Source: VGBO01 sp964453335 (GTDB lineage: Bacteria > Actinomycetota > Acidimicrobiia > Acidimicrobiales > CAIXPF01). From it: a stretch of DNA of 64,000 nucleotides. Made by a program: the position numbers and the translations under genes. This document shows positions 8,109 to 16,480 of this stretch, piece after piece. The stretch spans positions 1 to 64,000 of the forward strand of contig CAYVOK010000007.1 of NCBI GenBank assembly GCA_964453335.1. The letters run 5' to 3'. Positions within the stretch are counted from its first letter, which is position 1. Each line of letters opens with the position of its first letter. A model generated the notes under the pieces. It was given only the letters and a program-made list of their open reading frames with translations. It had not been told where the DNA came from and did no database searches.

Positions 8109-9323
8109 TCAGTCGGCGGGCGTCGACCCGCTGCCCTCACGCACGAAGGACAGCAGCGCCGCAGCGACACCGGTGACCACCACCGCGGCGACGATCGGGA
8201 TCGTCCGGCCGCCGGTCAGATCTGCGAGCGTCCCCGCACCGATCGGCCCGATCAGCCCGCCGATCCCCGCACCGAGGAAGTTCAGCCCGATCAACGCCCC
8301 GAGGCCGGTCGCACCGAAGAGGTGCACCATCACCTCGGGGCCGAGCGCGACGAACCCGCCGTAGGTGATGCCGAGCAGTGCGGCGAACAGCACGAGCAGC
8401 GGGTAGCGCCCGCCGGAGCCGAGCCACACCAGGTACGCGACCGGTTGTGCGGCGAGACAGACCTGGTACAGCCGGACCGGGCCGATCCGGCCGCTGAGCG
8501 ACGTGAGTCCGAGTCGTCCGACGATGCTCGACGCCCCGATGACGCTCACGAGCAACGCCGCCGGTTGCGCGGCGATGCCGGCGTCCTTCGCGAACGGGAC
8601 GACGAACGCGAACGCCACGTACAACCCGACCGACATCAACAGCCCCGAGATCCACAGCAGACGGAACGCCGACGTGGAGCTCGCCCGCCGCAGGTGCGCA
8701 CCCGCCCCGCCGCCGGGTCGGGCACCGGGCGCCGGCCGGACGGCGACCGCCGCCCCGGCGAGGCCGGCTGCGCCGATCCCGGCGAGCACGACGTACGCCT
8801 GCCGCCAGCCGTACGCGTCGATGAGCCGTGCCGCGACCGGCGAGAGCACGAGGGTGCCGAGACCGCTCCCCGTCGCCGTGATCCCGAGCGCCAGCGCCCG
8901 ACGGCGGCGGAACCATCCGCCCACCGCGGCGAGCACCGGGGTGATCCAGCAACCGCAGCCGACGCCGACACCGATCCCGTAGGTGAGGTACCCGACGACG
9001 ATGTTCGGGGCGACGGAGGTGGCGAGCAGACCGGCGCAGAAGAGCACGCCGCCGACCACGACCATGACCCGGGGGCCGTACCGGTCGGCGAGGGGGCCGG
9101 AGACCACGCCGAACCCGAAGAAGAACAGCAGCGTGAGCGAGAACACGACGGCGGTCGACCCGCGACCGGTGCCGAACTCGGCGGACATGTCGGCGAAGAA
9201 CGCTCCGAAGGAGTACGTCGTCCCGAACCCGATCGCGTTCGCGACGAACGCCGCACCGGCGACGGCCCAGGCGCGCGGCGAGTCGAGCAGCGCCGCGTCG
9301 TCCGCAGCGGACGGTGCGGTCAC
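8109..9323 (-). CDS. MFS transporter
   Basis: A 404-residue major facilitator with about 12 hydrophobic segments. GPLADRYGPRVMVV is the loop 2-3 motif, and GWFRRRRALALGITATGSGLG resembles the oxalate/formate or monocarboxylate branch. Substrate unknown. The GTG start at 9323 overlaps the TGA of the upstream EVE gene (GTGA), so translation is probably coupled. The frame extends further upstream, but that part is the EVE gene read in another frame. Confidence 0.88.
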   Translation of the reverse strand: MTAPSAADDAALLDSPRAWAVAGAAFVANAIGFGTTYSFGAFFADMSAEFGTGRGSTAVVFSLTLLFFFGFGVVSGPLADRYGPRVMVVVGGVLFCAGLLATSVAPNIVVGYLTYGIGVGVGCGCWITPVLAAVGGWFRRRRALALGITATGSGLGTLVLSPVAARLIDAYGWRQAYVVLAGIGAAGLAGAAVAVRPAPGARPGGGAGAHLRRASSTSAFRLLWISGLLMSVGLYVAFAFVVPFAKDAGIAAQPAALLVSVIGASSIVGRLGLTSLSGRIGPVRLYQVCLAAQPVAYLVWLGSGGRYPLLVLFAALLGITYGGFVALGPEVMVHLFGATGLGALIGLNFLGAGIGGLIGPIGAGTLADLTGGRTIPIVAAVVVTGVAAALLSFVREGSGSTPAD

Positions 9324-9823
9324 GACCGACGCCTGCGGATGCGACCGGTCGGCGTGACCTCGCGTGCACCGGCGAGGTCGCAGAGGAACCGGAACTGCTC
9401 GGGCGTCACCGGCTGCACCGAGAGCCGGGACTTGCCGACGAGCGGCATGCCGGCGAGGGCGCCCTCGGCGTGCGTGCGGAGCTCGTCGAGCGGCACCGCA
9501 CGGGGGAAGGTCTCCACCCAGCCGATGTCGACCATGCACCAGCGCGGGTCGTCCGGCGTCGACGCCGGGTCGTGGTACTTCGATGTCGGGTCCCAGCTCG
9601 TGTGGTCCGGGTACGCCTCGCGCACGACCTCGGCGAGTCCGACGACGGCCGGTGGCTTGGCGTTCGAGTGGTAGACGAGCACGGGGTCACCGAGCCGCAT
9701 GTCGTCCCGCATGAAGTTCCGGGCCTGGTAGTTCCGCACGCCGTCCCACGGCGAACGACCGAGCGCCCGGAGGTCGTCCACGGAGAACGCGTCGGGTTCC
9801 GTCTTCACGAGCCAGTGCCGCAC
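9320..9823 (-). CDS. EVE domain-containing protein
   Basis: A 167-residue single-domain protein. EVE-fold (PUA-like) landmarks are HWLVKTEPDAFSVDDL at the N-terminus, WDGVRNYQARNFMRD, LGDPVLVYHSN and GLAEVV. EVE domains bind modified bases in nucleic acids, and bacterial members resemble THYN1. The start is taken at GTG 9823, giving VRHWLVKTEP, the usual family start; an in-frame ATG lies six codons earlier. It is translationally coupled to the MFS gene, an unusual partner. Confidence 0.88.
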   Translation of the reverse strand: MRHWLVKTEPDAFSVDDLRALGRSPWDGVRNYQARNFMRDDMRLGDPVLVYHSNAKPPAVVGLAEVVREAYPDHTSWDPTSKYHDPASTPDDPRWCMVDIGWVETFPRAVPLDELRTHAEGALAGMPLVGKSRLSVQPVTPEQFRFLCDLAGAREVTPTGRIRRRRS

Positions 9824-9880
9824 CGGACCACGTTCCCACACGCGCCGGGCCCGTGGGCGTCGACGACCGCCACGACCTTG

Positions 9881-9935
9881 GTGACGGACGTCACAGGGGA
9901 GGGATCGCGCGACGGATGCGCCGAGGCGATAGGGT
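9881..9935 (+). promoter_or_regulatory. Candidate promoter with CRP-like palindrome
   Basis: GTGACG-GA-CGTCAC at 9881-9894 is a perfect inverted repeat. Read as GTGA-N6-TCACA it matches the CRP/FNR-type operator pattern. TAGGGT at 9930-9935 is the likely -10 box, giving a leader of about 80 bases before the lipoprotein start and placing the palindrome near -54. No good -35 hexamer is visible, as expected for an activated promoter. Motif evidence only. Confidence 0.4.
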
Positions 9936-10024
9936 TCTGCACGCCTGCTTCCTGGCCGGCGCTCAGAACAGTCGGGTGTGCCTGAGGGCCTACCCGTTCG
10001 GGGAACGACATCAAGGAGTTCACA

Positions 10025-10246
10025 ATGGACCTCAAGCTTCGCATCGCGGGTGGCCTCTTCGCCGGCCTGCTCCTCACCGGTGTCGCCACCGCGTGCAGCA
10101 GCAGCGACGACGACAAGAAGGAGACCACCGAGACCACGAAGGCCGGCGCGACCGAGACCACGAAGGCCGGCGCGACCGAGACCACGAAGGCCGGCGCGGC
10201 GACCACCACGACCGCCGCGGCGACCACCACGACCGCCAAGAAGTGA
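10025..10246 (+). CDS. Small low-complexity lipoprotein
   Basis: A 73-residue protein with a signal peptide ending LLLTGVATAC, where Cys24 is the likely lipidated residue, although -3 is Ala rather than Leu. The mature part is SSSDDDKKETTE followed by three tandem TETTKAGA repeats and an ATTTTA-rich end. It has no globular sequence and is probably a hydrophilic tether at the outer face of the membrane. An AAGGAG site lies 6 bases before the ATG, and a strong terminator follows. Its own promoter, good ribosome site and terminator suggest a single abundant mRNA. Function unknown. Confidence 0.75.
   Translation: MDLKLRIAGGLFAGLLLTGVATACSSSDDDKKETTETTKAGATETTKAGATETTKAGAATTTTAAATTTTAKK
10127..10198 (+). 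repeat. Three exact 24-bp tandem repeats
   Basis: Each unit encodes T-E-T-T-K-A-G-A in the small lipoprotein. The three units are identical at DNA level, so repeat number may vary by slippage. A shorter ATTTTA-coding duplication follows. Confidence 0.9.
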
Positions 10247-10285
10247 TCGTGGACCGCTGACCTCAGGTCGGCGGACACCAGTCGG

Positions 10286-10320
10286 GACGGCGGCCCTCCG
10301 GGGCCGCCGTCTTGCGTTTT
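10286..10320 (+). terminator. Intrinsic terminator after the small lipoprotein
   Basis: GACGGCGGCCC pairs perfectly with GGGCCGCCGTC across a TCCG loop, giving an 11-bp stem. The T-rich tail TTGCGTTTT follows. Confidence 0.9.
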
Positions 10321-10351
10321 CGCACCGGCACCGTCGTAGCGTCGGGCGGCG

Positions 10352-11845
10352 ATGTCAGCTCGCCCAGGCCGTCCGATCCGCTGGTTGCTCGCCGTCGCCG
10401 GGCTCGGCGGCGGGATCGCACTGACCGCCCGCCTGCGTCGACGTCGGAAGCCCCGGGGGCCGGTGAGCACGACCGGTCGCGCCGAACGCAACGCCCAGCT
10501 CGTCGGCCTCGGTGGACGGGTCGGACGCGAGGTCGCCCTCCACCGGGCGCGAACCGTGTTCGCCTCGGCGCCGCGCCGGGCCGAGCTCACTGCGGAGCTG
10601 CAGCTCCGCACGGCCGACGAGGTCGCCCGGACGCTCGGCCAGATGAAGGGCGCCATGATGAAGATCGGGCAGATGGCGAGCTACCTCGACGACGGCCTTC
10701 CCGCACCCGTCCGGGACGCCCTCGCCACCCTGCAGGCGGACGCCCCGGCGATGGCGCCCGAACTCGCAGCCGCCGAGATCGAGCGCGAACTCGGCGCCCA
10801 CCCCGACGAGCTCTTCGACCGCTGGGACCCCGAACCGATCGCAGCCGCGTCGATCGGCCAGGTGCACCGGGCCGTCACCCGCGACGGGCGGGCCGTCGCC
10901 GTGAAGGTGCAGTACCCCGGCGTCGCCGACGCGATCGCCGCCGACCTCGGCAACGCCGACCTGCTCTTCGGTGCGTTGCGACTCGTCTTCCCCGGACTCG
11001 ACCCCGGTCCGGTGACCGCCGAGCTGCGCACCCGCATCGCCGAGGAACTCGACTACCGGAACGAAGCAGCGAACCAGATGCGGTTCGCCCGGTTCTTCGA
11101 CGGCCACCCGTTCCTGCACGTACCGGCCGTGCACGAAGACCTCTCCACCGCCCGCATCCTCACCACCGACCTCGCGACCGGGGCGACGTTCACCGAGATG
11201 CTCACGTGGCCGGAGGAGGAACGGAACCGCACCGGCGAGGCGCTGTTCCGGTTCGTGTTCCGCAGCCTCTACCGCCTCGGTGCGTTCAACGCCGACCCGC
11301 ACCCGGGGAACTACCTGTTCCGCCCGGGCGGCGGCATCACCCTGCTCGACTTCGGCCTCGTGCGGAACTTCGCGGACGACGAACTCGCCCGGTTCCGGGC
11401 GATGATCTCGACGATGGTCATCGACCACGACCCCGCTGCGTTCCGTCGTGCGGTCGAGGACGCCGGCCTGCTCGCCCGGTCGGCCCCCGTCGACGACGAC
11501 GAGGTCACGGAGTTCTACGGGCACTTCTACCGGTTCGTGCGCGACGCCGCACCGTTCACGATCACACCCGAGTACGCGTCGGCGACGGTCCGTCAGACCT
11601 TCAACGCGCAGAGCCCCGTCACCCGGCACACCACGCTCCCGGCGAGCTTCGTGCTCGTGCAGCGGATCAACCTCGGGCTGTACGCACTGCTCGGGCGGAT
11701 CGGGGCGACGGCGAACTGGCGGCGCATCGCCGAGGAGTTGTGGCCCTGGGTCGACGCCGGGCCGTCGACCCCGCTCGGCGAGGCCGAGGCGGCGTGGCTC
11801 GCCGACCGTGGCGACGCTCAGGCAGGACGGCGGGCGACGAAGTAG
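10352..11845 (+). CDS. AarF/UbiB (ABC1) family atypical kinase
   Basis: A 497-residue member of the ABC1/UbiB kinase-like family. It has an N-terminal hydrophobic stretch (RWLLAVAGLGGGIALTA), the KIGQM version of the KxGQ motif, an Ala-rich nucleotide loop (PIAAASIGQVHRA), the VK lysine in AVAVKVQYPG, the catalytic NADPHPGNYLF and the metal-binding LDFGLVR. Family members have ATPase activity and support isoprenoid-quinone metabolism or lipid homeostasis; the role in actinobacteria is not settled. TAGCGT lies 9 bases before the ATG. The 3' end overlaps the convergent methyltransferase by 28 bases. Confidence 0.92.
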   Translation: MSARPGRPIRWLLAVAGLGGGIALTARLRRRRKPRGPVSTTGRAERNAQLVGLGGRVGREVALHRARTVFASAPRRAELTAELQLRTADEVARTLGQMKGAMMKIGQMASYLDDGLPAPVRDALATLQADAPAMAPELAAAEIERELGAHPDELFDRWDPEPIAAASIGQVHRAVTRDGRAVAVKVQYPGVADAIAADLGNADLLFGALRLVFPGLDPGPVTAELRTRIAEELDYRNEAANQMRFARFFDGHPFLHVPAVHEDLSTARILTTDLATGATFTEMLTWPEEERNRTGEALFRFVFRSLYRLGAFNADPHPGNYLFRPGGGITLLDFGLVRNFADDELARFRAMISTMVIDHDPAAFRRAVEDAGLLARSAPVDDDEVTEFYGHFYRFVRDAAPFTITPEYASATVRQTFNAQSPVTRHTTLPASFVLVQRINLGLYALLGRIGATANWRRIAEELWPWVDAGPSTPLGEAEAAWLADRGDAQAGRRATK

Positions 11846-12906
11846 GTGTTCGACCGGTCGTCGCGCACACGCTCGATCCGGACGTCGACGAACCCGGCCC
11901 GTTCGAGGCGGCGGATCGTCTCCTGCGAACCCCACGCCGCACCGAGACCCTCACCGCCGTAGGCGAGCGACACCGTCATGCAGTGCATCGTCGACACGGT
12001 GTAGAGCAGCGGGGCCATCGGCAGGTCGACGTTCTCGTGCAGATGGCTCGACGCGCTCGGCTCGACGCACAGGTACGTGCCGCCCGGTCGGACGGCGGCG
12101 AAGATCGCCGCGAGCACCGTGTCGGGATGCGCCTGGTCGTGGATGGCGTCGAACGTCGTCACGAGGTCGAAGTCGGCGTCGTGGTCGAGCGCCGCGGCGT
12201 CGTGCACCTCGAAGCGCACGTTCGCCACGCCGCGCGCCGCAGCGAGCGCCCGTGCCCGTTCGATCCCTACGTCGGACATGTCGATGCCGACGAAACGGCT
12301 CGCAGGGAACGCCTCGCCGAGGATCACCATCGCCCGACCGCTGCCGCACCCGACATCGGCGACGTCGATGCCGGTCGCGAGCGCCTCGCCGACCGGTCCG
12401 AGGATCGGGACGACCTGGCGCACGAGCGTGCGCTCGAACCGCTGCCCGCTCGACTCGGCCATCAGCGCCTGGAACGACGGGTAGCGGTCGTAGGGCACCC
12501 CGCCGCCGGTCCGGAATGCCTCGACGACCTCGTCCTCGACCTGCCCGAGCAGACCCACGTACTGGCAGAACGTCGTCAGGTTCAACGGCCCGGCGGCACG
12601 CGTCAGGAGCCCGGCGTGCTCCGGCGGGAGGTGGAACGTCCCCGCCGCCTCGTCGTGGTCGACGACACCGCCGACGGTCATCGCCGCGAGCCACTCACGG
12701 ACGTACCGCTCCTGCAGCCCCGCCGCTGCGGCGATCTCCTCCGAGGTGGAGGGCGGCAGCGTCGACAGCGCGTCGAACAGCCCGGTCTTGTGCCCGATAC
12801 TGCACATCAGCGCGAGCGCGCCGCCGTTCATGATGTTCGTCATCGTCCCCACGAAGGCCTGCGCCCGTGCGGGATCGACGGTCGGCTGCGCGGCTTCGTC
12901 GGTCAC
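11818..12906 (-). CDS. Class I SAM-dependent methyltransferase with N-terminal winged helix
   Basis: A 362-residue protein resembling the Rv2258c-type methyltransferases. Residues about 15-90 are a helical, winged-helix-like dimerisation region (TSEEIAAAAGLQERYVREWL). The Rossmann methyltransferase domain follows, with motif I DVADVGCGSGRAM, an acidic residue binding the ribose (VGIDMSD), FDLVTTFDAIHD and VRPGGTYLCVEP. Substrate unknown; such proteins usually methylate small molecules. GTG 12906 is the start because TACGAT lies 8 bases upstream and the N-terminus fits. The frame is open beyond it only by chance. Confidence 0.88.
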   Translation of the reverse strand: MTDEAAQPTVDPARAQAFVGTMTNIMNGGALALMCSIGHKTGLFDALSTLPPSTSEEIAAAAGLQERYVREWLAAMTVGGVVDHDEAAGTFHLPPEHAGLLTRAAGPLNLTTFCQYVGLLGQVEDEVVEAFRTGGGVPYDRYPSFQALMAESSGQRFERTLVRQVVPILGPVGEALATGIDVADVGCGSGRAMVILGEAFPASRFVGIDMSDVGIERARALAAARGVANVRFEVHDAAALDHDADFDLVTTFDAIHDQAHPDTVLAAIFAAVRPGGTYLCVEPSASSHLHENVDLPMAPLLYTVSTMHCMTVSLAYGGEGLGAAWGSQETIRRLERAGFVDVRIERVRDDRSNTYFVARRPA

Positions 12907-12928
12907 GGCCGCCGATCGTACGCCCCGC

Positions 12929-13735
12929 TCAGCCCACCCGCTGCAGGAGCGCGGCGACCGCCGCGTTGAAGACGTCAGCGCCGTGCAGGTTCGTCGCGTG
13001 GCCCGCGTCGACCGGCACGACCTCGAGCGACGGCAGCAGCGACGCGGCGAGCGCCGCCATCGGGGCGAACGCCTCCTCACGTGTGCCGTGCACGAGCAGC
13101 ACCGGCACACCCGCCGCACCGAGTTCGGCGAACCGGTCACGGATCGGCAGCTGCGGAACGGTGTGCAGATACCCCATGGCGAGCCCGAACGGGTCGTGCG
13201 CCGCCCACTCGGCGACGAGCGCCGCGCGGTGACCCTCCTCGAGTCGGCGGCTCCGGGCGGGGTTCAGCGGGTCGGCGTCGAGGAACGCCCGACCGTCGGG
13301 AGCGAGCAGCCGCTCCGCCTCGGCGGCCGCCGCACGACTCCGTCGCGCCCACGCCTCCCGTTCCTGGAACGCCGACATCGCGTTCGTGAACGCGACGGCG
13401 AGCGTCCGCTCCGGGTGGGCGATCGCATACCGAAGCGCCAGCGCCCCGCCCATCGACTGGCCGACGACGACCATCCGGTCGGCACCGACCTCGGCACGGA
13501 TGCGGTCGAACTGCTCGACGTAGACGTCGGGGTGGTACGCCGCGACATCGGTCGGACTCGGCGACGCACCGTGCCCCCACGGTTCCACGACCACGGGTCG
13601 GCAGTGCGTGGCGAGCACCTCGACGTTGCGTCGCCAGTACGAACGGGTCGTGAACCGACCGCCGCAGAACAACGCGACCGGGCCCGTACCCTCGAGCACC
13701 TCGTACGCCAGCCGGTCGACGGCCCCCGCCCCCAT
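12929..13735 (-). CDS. Alpha/beta-fold hydrolase
   Basis: A 268-residue alpha/beta hydrolase with nucleophile elbow VGQSMGGAL, a cap rich in Ala and Arg, the acidic region HGTREEAFAP and the final histidine VDAGHATNLHG. The oxyanion loop FCGGRFT is less typical than HG-x-G, and the annotation rests mainly on the elbow and the histidine. It ends 22 bases before the methyltransferase start on the same strand. Its start codon is only 17 bases from that of the divergent hydrolase at 13753, and their -10 boxes overlap. Confidence 0.85.
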   Translation of the reverse strand: MGAGAVDRLAYEVLEGTGPVALFCGGRFTTRSYWRRNVEVLATHCRPVVVEPWGHGASPSPTDVAAYHPDVYVEQFDRIRAEVGADRMVVVGQSMGGALALRYAIAHPERTLAVAFTNAMSAFQEREAWARRSRAAAAEAERLLAPDGRAFLDADPLNPARSRRLEEGHRAALVAEWAAHDPFGLAMGYLHTVPQLPIRDRFAELGAAGVPVLLVHGTREEAFAPMAALAASLLPSLEVVPVDAGHATNLHGADVFNAAVAALLQRVG

Positions 13736-13752
13736 GCGACCAGCGTGCCACC
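13736..13752. promoter_or_regulatory. 17-bp gap with overlapping divergent -10 boxes
   Basis: On the plus strand CAGCGT (13741-13746) ends 6 bases before ATG 13753. On the minus strand CACGCT (13742-13747) ends 6 bases before ATG 13735. Both vary from TAnnnT at the first base. The hexamers share five base pairs, so the two leaderless transcripts would compete for the same DNA. Confidence 0.5.
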
Positions 13753-14655
13753 ATGGGCGCCGTGCCCGGAAATGACGCCACGGTCCGCACCACGACCGTG
13801 CGGACCCCGATCCCGTTGCAGGTCCACACCTGGGGTCACCCGGACGACCCGCCGGTCGTCCTGGTCCACGGCGGCGGGGACTTCGCCCGCAGCTTCGACG
13901 GGTTCGCACCGCACCTCGCCGCGGCGGGTCACCGGGTCGTGTCCTGGGACCAACGCGGCCACGGCGACGCAGGGCGCGCCGAGCTGTACGTGTGGGCGGC
14001 CGACGTGCGGGACACGGTGCGCCTGCTCGAAAAGCTCGGTGACGGGCCGCATCATCTCGTCGGCCACTCGAAGGGCGGGGTGCTCGCCGTCGAGGTCGCG
14101 GTCGCCCGACCCGACCTCGTGGCGTCCCTCACGCTGATCGACGGGTTCGCCCGTCGCTGGGCGGTCGACGGCGACGTCGTCACCGTGCTCACCCGCTGGC
14201 TCGACGGCCGACGGGCCGGGCGCAGCCCGCGGCCGGGAACGCGCGACGAACTCGCCGAGCGGCGCGCCGTGTCCTCGCCGCGCGTCGACCCCGCGTGGCA
14301 GCGCCACCTCGTCGACGTCGGGGCGGTGGACGACGGGACCGGCACGTTCCGTTGGAAGATCGACGGGGCGGCGTTCCCCTACGCCCCGCACCCCTCACCG
14401 ATCGAGCACTCGCGCACGCTGCTCGCCTCGATCGCGTGCCCGGTCCTCGCACTCGTCGCCGGCGTCGTCGAACCGATCGCCGGACAACCGACCACGGCCG
14501 AACTGCGCGCCCTGCTGCCCGCGCACGCCCGCATCGTCGAACTCGACGGTCTCGGCCACTTCGCCCACGTCGAGGACCCGGCGCGCGTCGCCGCCCTCAC
14601 CCTCGCGTTCCTCGCCGACCTGCCGTCGACCGCGTCCGACGTCAGCTCGGGCTGA
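13753..14655 (+). CDS. Alpha/beta-fold hydrolase
   Basis: A 300-residue alpha/beta hydrolase with oxyanion loop LVHGGGDFARS, SWDQRGHGDA, nucleophile elbow VGHSKGGVL and catalytic histidine DGLGHFAHVEDP near the end. This pattern fits the esterase/haloperoxidase-like branch. ATG 13753 has CAGCGT 6 bases upstream; a GTG three codons later is an alternative start. The gene is divergent from another hydrolase and overlaps the end of the convergent SDR gene by 14 bases. Substrate unknown. Confidence 0.88.
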   Translation: MGAVPGNDATVRTTTVRTPIPLQVHTWGHPDDPPVVLVHGGGDFARSFDGFAPHLAAAGHRVVSWDQRGHGDAGRAELYVWAADVRDTVRLLEKLGDGPHHLVGHSKGGVLAVEVAVARPDLVASLTLIDGFARRWAVDGDVVTVLTRWLDGRRAGRSPRPGTRDELAERRAVSSPRVDPAWQRHLVDVGAVDDGTGTFRWKIDGAAFPYAPHPSPIEHSRTLLASIACPVLALVAGVVEPIAGQPTTAELRALLPAHARIVELDGLGHFAHVEDPARVAALTLAFLADLPSTASDVSSG

Positions 14656-15529
14656 TGTCGAGACCGAAGAGCTCCCGGAACCGGGCGAAGTAGGCCGCGT
14701 CGTCGGCGCAGGCGCCGAGCGACACCCAGTCCTCGTCCGACATCCGCTCCCGACCGAGGATGAGCTCGTCCGCACCCCAGGCGCACCGCCAGCGCAGCTT
14801 CGGCGACGTCGTCGTCACCGCCTCCCAGATCGTCTCCGCGACCACGTCGGGGGACACGGCATCGGCGAGACCGGCCGCATAGAACGCGAACTCGCGCCGG
14901 TACGCCCACTCGTACGCGGTGACCTCGGGCGAATCGGCGTTCTTCGCCATGATCGCCGTCTTCGTGATCCCCGGCTCGATGATCGACACGCCGATGCCCG
15001 AGGAGACGAGCTCCTGCGCCATCGACTCCGATAGCGCCTCGACTGCGAACTTCGATGCGCTGTACGCCACCTGCGCGAGCGCCGCGAACCGGCCGGTCAC
15101 CGAGCTCACGTTGCTGATGTGCCCGCTGCGGCGGGCCCGCATCCCGGGCAGCACCGCCTGCGAGCAGCGGATGATCCCGTAGAAGTTCGCCTCGAACACC
15201 GCACGGCACCGGTCGAGGTCGAGGTCCTCGGTCACCGCGTTGTAGCCGATACCGGCGTTGTTCACGAGCACGTCGACCCGTCCCGCCCGGTCGAGGACGT
15301 GGGCCATCCCGTCGCGCACGGACGCGTCGTCGCTCACGTCGAGCGCGACCGGTTCGACGGTGACACCCGCACGTTCGGCGAGTTCGAGCAACTTGTCGGC
15401 ACGCCCGGTGTCGCGCATCGTCGCGAACACACGATGCCCGCCGACCGCGAGCCGGATCGCCGCGGAACGGCCGATGCCGGAGTTCGAACCGGTGACGACG
15501 GAGACCGGACGATCGTCGTTGTGCTGCAT
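14642..15529 (-). CDS. SDR family oxidoreductase
   Basis: A 295-residue classical short-chain dehydrogenase/reductase. The NAD(P)-binding TGSNSGIGRSAA is near the N-terminus. LVNNAGIG, the catalytic Ser in NVSSVTGRF and the YSASK active-site Tyr/Lys pair are all present, with PGITKT after the active site. The C-terminal 70 residues are longer than in minimal SDRs. ATG 15529 is selected because TAGCGT lies 7 bases upstream. It is divergent from the SCO6745-family gene across a 24-base gap. Substrate unknown. Confidence 0.92.
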   Translation of the reverse strand: MQHNDDRPVSVVTGSNSGIGRSAAIRLAVGGHRVFATMRDTGRADKLLELAERAGVTVEPVALDVSDDASVRDGMAHVLDRAGRVDVLVNNAGIGYNAVTEDLDLDRCRAVFEANFYGIIRCSQAVLPGMRARRSGHISNVSSVTGRFAALAQVAYSASKFAVEALSESMAQELVSSGIGVSIIEPGITKTAIMAKNADSPEVTAYEWAYRREFAFYAAGLADAVSPDVVAETIWEAVTTTSPKLRWRCAWGADELILGRERMSDEDWVSLGACADDAAYFARFRELFGLDISPS

Positions 15530-15553
15530 GGGGCGCACGCTACCGTCCCCACG
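15530..15553. promoter_or_regulatory. 24-bp gap with two divergent leaderless -10 boxes sharing TA
   Basis: The minus-strand TAGCGT (15537-15542) is 7 bases from ATG 15529. The plus-strand TACCGT (15541-15546) is 7 bases from ATG 15554. The hexamers overlap by the two bases TA, forming the near-palindrome ACGCTACCGT. Both match the -10 motif used across the window. Confidence 0.65.
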
Positions 15554-16423
15554 ATGGACGCATCCGACCGCCCGACAGCGCGGCGCATGTGGGAGCTCAC
15601 GGAACGCTTCCACGCGTGCTTCTACCTCGAACCCGAACCGCGGGAGACCGCCGCGGCGGTCGGGCTCAAGGGGTTCTGGATGACCTACTTCGCGTCACGG
15701 GTCGCACCGATGGGGGCGATCGGGCCCGACGCCGCCGAAGCCGTGTTCTTCTACTTCGCACCGGGACGGGTGCGGCGGGCGTTCCCCGACGCGTGGACGT
15801 TCGCAACGCCCGCCGCCGTGCTCGAGGCCCGCTACCGGGGCGTCGACGCCGTGCTCCGACGGCGGTACGCCGACCGGCTCGGCGACCCGGCGATCGCAGA
15901 GGCCGCCGCACTCGTCCGCGCCGCCGTGGAGGGGGGCCGACCCCTCGGCAAACCGCTCTTCGCCGGCTGGGCCGGACTCCCCTGGCCCGACGAACCGCAC
16001 CTGCAGCTCTGGCACGGGTGCACGGTGCTGCGCGAGCACCGCTCCGGTGCGCACGTCATCGCGCTCGCCGACGCCGAGCTCGACGGCTGCGAGTCGGTCG
16101 TGTCCCACGTCGCCGTCGACGCCGCCCCTGCGGACTGGATCAGCGGCGAGGCGGGCTGGACCGCGGAGGAGGCGGCCGCCGCACGGGAACGACTCGCAGC
16201 GCGCGGGTGGGTGGACGCCACCGGTCGCGCGACGGCGGCCGGTCGGGCCGGTCGGGCTGCGATCGAGGAACGTACCGACCGTCTGGACCGGGCACCGTGG
16301 GACCACATCGGCACCGCACGCACCGACCGTCTCGCCGACCTCCTCGCACCGATCGTCGAACTCCTCCCGCCCGACGACCAGCTCGACTGGCAGCACCACT
16401 ACGGGCCGAACACGTTCGACTGA
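15554..16423 (+). CDS. SCO6745 family protein
   Basis: A 289-residue helical protein matching the SCO6745 family of actinobacteria. Signature stretches are FHACFYLEPEPRETAAAVGL, GFWMTYFASRVAPMG, FFYFAPGRVRRAFPDAW and LQLWHGCTVLREHRSG. A winged-helix-like segment (WTAEEAAAARERLAARGWVD) lies near residue 200-230, so DNA binding is possible but unproven. The family has no firm function. TACCGT lies 7 bases upstream of the ATG. It is followed by the M20 peptidase on the same strand after 57 bases. Confidence 0.8.
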   Translation: MDASDRPTARRMWELTERFHACFYLEPEPRETAAAVGLKGFWMTYFASRVAPMGAIGPDAAEAVFFYFAPGRVRRAFPDAWTFATPAAVLEARYRGVDAVLRRRYADRLGDPAIAEAAALVRAAVEGGRPLGKPLFAGWAGLPWPDEPHLQLWHGCTVLREHRSGAHVIALADAELDGCESVVSHVAVDAAPADWISGEAGWTAEEAAAARERLAARGWVDATGRATAAGRAGRAAIEERTDRLDRAPWDHIGTARTDRLADLLAPIVELLPPDDQLDWQHHYGPNTFD

Positions 16424-16480
16424 CGCGACCGCGCGACGTCCGGCCGGGCACGCCGACGACCGGGGTGCGAGACTCCCGCG

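Noticed and set aside
10127..10198. CRISPR-like short repeats
   Set aside because: The 24-bp units are directly adjacent with no spacers and keep a coding frame.
10312..12969. Very long plus-strand frame over the UbiB-like and methyltransferase genes
   Set aside because: It is almost entirely Arg, Pro, Gly and Asp in composition, typical of an out-of-frame reading of high-GC coding DNA.
15470..15495. T-arm-like sequence (GGTTCGAACTCC on the minus strand)
   Set aside because: It lies inside the SDR gene at the TGSNSGIG codons, and no acceptor or anticodon stem can be formed.
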